Shown here: positions 3,964 to 5,869 of the stretch, in pieces
How positions within the stretch are numbered: the first letter of the stretch is position 1
How the letters are laid out: each line of letters starts with the position of its first letter
DNA from: Candidatus Wolfebacteria bacterium CG_4_10_14_0_8_um_filter_39_64
GTDB lineage: Bacteria; Patescibacteriota; Minisyncoccia; UBA6257; UBA9933
Assembly: GCA_002784365.1 (NCBI GenBank)
Contig: PFKY01000029.1
Span: 1-5,869, forward strand
DNA: 5,869 bases
Direction of reading: 5' to 3'
Made by a program: the position numbers and the translations under genes
The notes under the pieces: model-generated
Databases searched by the model: none
What the model was told of the DNA's origin: nothing
Seen by the model: only the letters and a program-made list of their open reading frames with translations

Positions 3964-5730
3964 CTATTTCAACATTTTTAGCATCTTCTCAACTGGCCAG
4001 CAATTAATAATATCCTTCTTTTCAGCCCAACCCCTTCTGGCTTGAGCAATGCCGTATTCCATAAATCGCAAATGGTCTTTATGATGAGCATCGGTATTAA
4101 TTACCATTTTCACCCCGGCTTCTTTTGCCCTTCTAATATTTTGGTCGTTTAAATCCAATCTTTCAGGAAAAGAATTAATTTCTAAAATCGTTTTTGTTTC
4201 TTTGGCTGCTCTTAAAATTTTGTCAAAATCAATTTGATACTCCTCTCTTCTTTTCAAAATTCTGCCAGTGGGATGAGAAAGAATATCAAGATGAGGATTT
4301 TTCATCGCCTTAATAATTCTCTTGGTCATTTTTTCTTTGGGCATCTTCATCTGAGAATGAACGCCGGCAATCACATAATCCAGTTTTTCCAAAGAATCGT
4401 CTTTAATGTCAATTGAGCCGTCGGCCAAGATATTAGCTTCGCACCCTTGGAGAATCATAAATTTTGAATTTTGTTTTCGAAGAATCTCCGGAGGGTCTAT
4501 TTTGAATTTTGAATTTAATTTATCGATTTCTTTTCTTTGTTGAGCCAGTTGTTTTTCGTTTAAACCGTGTTCAATTCTTAAAAACTTGGTATGGTCAGAA
4601 ATACCGAGATATTGATAACCCATTTTTTGAGCTACCTCAGATAATTCTTCAATTGAATTTTCGCCGCCGTTCCAATCTGACTGGATATGGAGATCGCCTA
4701 AAATATCTTTGTAGCCGATAATTTTTGGTAGTTTATTTTTTAAAGCGGCTTCAATTTCTCCCTGATTTTCTCGCAGTTCTGGCTCGGGATAATCCAGGCC
4801 CAAAGCCTTATAAACTTCTTTTTCAGTTTTACCGGCAATCCATGTCTCTTGTCGCTTGCCTCTTGTCACTTTAAACAGTCCGTATTCGCTTAATTTTAGC
4901 CCTTTGTCCATCGCGATTTTCCGCAAAACAATGTTGTGTTCCTTGGAGCCGGTGAAATATTGGAGGGCTGAGCCAAATTGTTTTTCCGGTAAAACCCTTA
5001 AATCCACGTCAAAGCCTTCTCTCAACCGAATTGAGGTCTTGGTTGGTCCTTTGCCCCAGATTTTAACAATACCCGGCATTGAAACAAAATAATCAATCAC
5101 TTTTTTTGGATTGGAAGTAGTGATTAAAATATCAACATCGCCAATAGTTTCTTTTCGTCGTCTGACTGAGCCAGCCTCGGTGATTTCTTTTATTTCTTTT
5201 AAGCTTTTGAGTTTGTCAATAATTTCGTAGACAATCGGTAAAATCTCACCCAGCAAAAATCTGCCTTTGCTTCTTTTTAAAAAAGCAATCCCTTCTAAAA
5301 TATTTTGTTCGGTTTTTAAGCCAAAATTAGGGAGTTTCCGGATTTTTCCGGCTTTAGCCGCTTTTTCCAAATCCTGAAGATTTTTAATTTTAAGATTTTT
5401 ATATAAATCTCTGACCATTTTCGGACCGATACCTTCCACCGAGGTCAGTTCTTCAAGATTAACCGGCATTTTTTTTCGTAAGGCTTGATGTTCTTTGATT
5501 TTTCCGGTTTTCAGATATTCAACGATTTTTTCAGACATATTTTTGCCAATGCCGGGGATTTCTTCCAACGCTTTGAGCCCGCCTTTTTTATAAATTTCTT
5601 CAATGTCCTCGGATAAGGTTTCCAAATTCAAAGCAGCCCTTTCATAGGCCTGGGGCTTGAAAGCAACATCCTGCATCTCAAGATAGAGAGCAATCTCGTA
5701 AAATATCTTGGCTATCTCTTGATTATTCAT
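3964..5730 (-). CDS. polX: DNA polymerase X with PHP domain
   Basis: A 588-residue PolX, a bacterial family X polymerase for gap-filling repair with a PHP metal-dependent nuclease domain. The N-terminal 8-kDa-like region carries helix-hairpin-helix motifs (EEIPGIGKNMSEKI 56-69; TSVEGIGPKMVRDLY 96-110; a weaker one at 133-146). The catalytic motif GSVRRRKETIGDVDIL (187-202) gives metal ligands Asp198 and Asp200, with Asp243 in FDVDLRV as the likely third; YFTGSKEHN (258-266) is the palm/fingers signature. The PHP domain has GDLHIQSDW (345-353), SDHT (378-381), GCEANI (429-434), AGVHSQ (455-460), SHPTGR (485-490), EINSFPERLDLND (517-529) and NTDAHH (545-550), so the nuclease metal site looks complete. 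Two low-complexity, period-7 DNA blocks fall in the coding sequence at residues about 288-297 and 404-423. The ATG directly abuts the stop of the upstream gene. Family length is usually about 570-580. Confidence 0.96.
   Translation of the reverse strand: MNNQEIAKIFYEIALYLEMQDVAFKPQAYERAALNLETLSEDIEEIYKKGGLKALEEIPGIGKNMSEKIVEYLKTGKIKEHQALRKKMPVNLEELTSVEGIGPKMVRDLYKNLKIKNLQDLEKAAKAGKIRKLPNFGLKTEQNILEGIAFLKRSKGRFLLGEILPIVYEIIDKLKSLKEIKEITEAGSVRRRKETIGDVDILITTSNPKKVIDYFVSMPGIVKIWGKGPTKTSIRLREGFDVDLRVLPEKQFGSALQYFTGSKEHNIVLRKIAMDKGLKLSEYGLFKVTRGKRQETWIAGKTEKEVYKALGLDYPEPELRENQGEIEAALKNKLPKIIGYKDILGDLHIQSDWNGGENSIEELSEVAQKMGYQYLGISDHTKFLRIEHGLNEKQLAQQRKEIDKLNSKFKIDPPEILRKQNSKFMILQGCEANILADGSIDIKDDSLEKLDYVIAGVHSQMKMPKEKMTKRIIKAMKNPHLDILSHPTGRILKRREEYQIDFDKILRAAKETKTILEINSFPERLDLNDQNIRRAKEAGVKMVINTDAHHKDHLRFMEYGIAQARRGWAEKKDIINCWPVEKMLKMLK
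4462..4520. repeat. Period-7 TTTTGAA repeat blocks inside polX
   Basis: On the plus strand TTTTGAA occurs at 4462-4468 followed by TTTTGTT (4469-4475), and again at 4500-4506 and 4507-4513, followed by the variant TTTAATT (4514-4520). In the PolX protein this encodes two NSKF copies (residues 406-409 and 421-424) separated by KIDPPEILRKQ. It sits between the helix after SDHT and the strand leading to GCEANI in the PHP domain, a place where I expect only a short loop in the family. Confidence 0.7.
4841..4871. repeat. Period-7 CTTGTCN repeat block inside polX
   Basis: Plus-strand units in register: CATGTCT (4841-4847), CTTGTCG (4848-4854), CTTGCCT (4855-4861), CTTGTCA (4862-4868) and a trailing CTT. 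It encodes about VTRGKRQETW (residues 288-297) at the end of the polymerase domain, and shares the CTT-plus-four-bases unit design with the array upstream of smpB. Confidence 0.65.
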
Positions 5731-5869
5731 TTATAAATTTTTTTCTACTTCCGGATATAATTTATCTATTTCTTTTTGGGGTTCAACTGTTAGTTTTAGA
5801 GCGGTAATAACTTTTAGAAAATGATTTACATCCTCAGCAGATAAAACTTTATCTATTCTATCTTTCAGC
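5731..5869 (-). CDS. 3' end of unidentified gene upstream of polX
   Basis: An open frame on the minus strand enters from the right edge and ends in TAA at 5731-5733, immediately before the polX ATG. The visible 45 residues begin LKDRIDKVLSAEDVNHFLKV and end DKLYPEVEKNL; they are charged, probably helical, with no motif I recognise and no membrane segment. The zero-gap junction with polX, same strand, suggests one operon with coupled translation. The start lies outside the window, so neither length nor function can be given. It could be chance open frame, but the uninterrupted reading frame in AT-rich DNA and the perfect junction favour a real gene. Confidence 0.65.
   Translation of the reverse strand, partial: LKDRIDKVLSAEDVNHFLKVITALKLTVEPQKEIDKLYPEVEKNL

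Noticed and set aside
4234..5092. Three short plus-strand open frames opposite polX (4234-4416, 4509-4721, 4856-5092)
   Set aside because: All are antisense to a well-supported PolX coding region and show no motif of their own.

Overview
The window is AT-rich, tightly packed bacterial DNA that looks like a member of the Candidate Phyla Radiation (Patescibacteria, perhaps Parcubacteria-like). The reasons are compact gene spacing (0-30 bases at most junctions), no clear Shine-Dalgarno sequence before any start, short core translation proteins, and low-complexity 7-bp-period repeats in an intergenic region and inside a gene. The lineage is an inference from style, not from a database match.

Layout: a small DUF134 helix-turn-helix gene (35-313, +) converges on argS (335-2062, -). 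An 83-base divergent spacer with heptamer tandem repeats separates argS from a rightward translation cluster: smpB (2146-2589), the tmRNA gene ssrA (2580-2894), infC (about 2915-3415), rpmI (3419-3589) and rplT (3590-3937). Convergent to this is polX (3964-5730, -), a full-length Pol X/PHP DNA polymerase. It is preceded without a gap by the 3' end of an unidentified gene (5731-5869, -) that runs off the window.

The most notable part is 2146-2930. SmpB and tmRNA are the two partners of trans-translation, and here their genes overlap by 10 bases: the 5' acceptor strand of tmRNA (GGGGATG) also encodes the last SmpB residues, and the smpB stop codon lies inside tmRNA. infC begins about 15-20 bases after the tmRNA CCA end, and the only plausible start codons for its conserved N-terminus are AUU (or AUC), recalling the AUU start of E. 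coli infC. If the region is one transcript, excising tmRNA with tRNA-type processing would remove the smpB stop codon and leave infC with a very short leader.

Two genes that simple ORF calling gets wrong are recovered here: rpmI (56 codons), and the N-terminal 26 codons of infC upstream of the first ATG.
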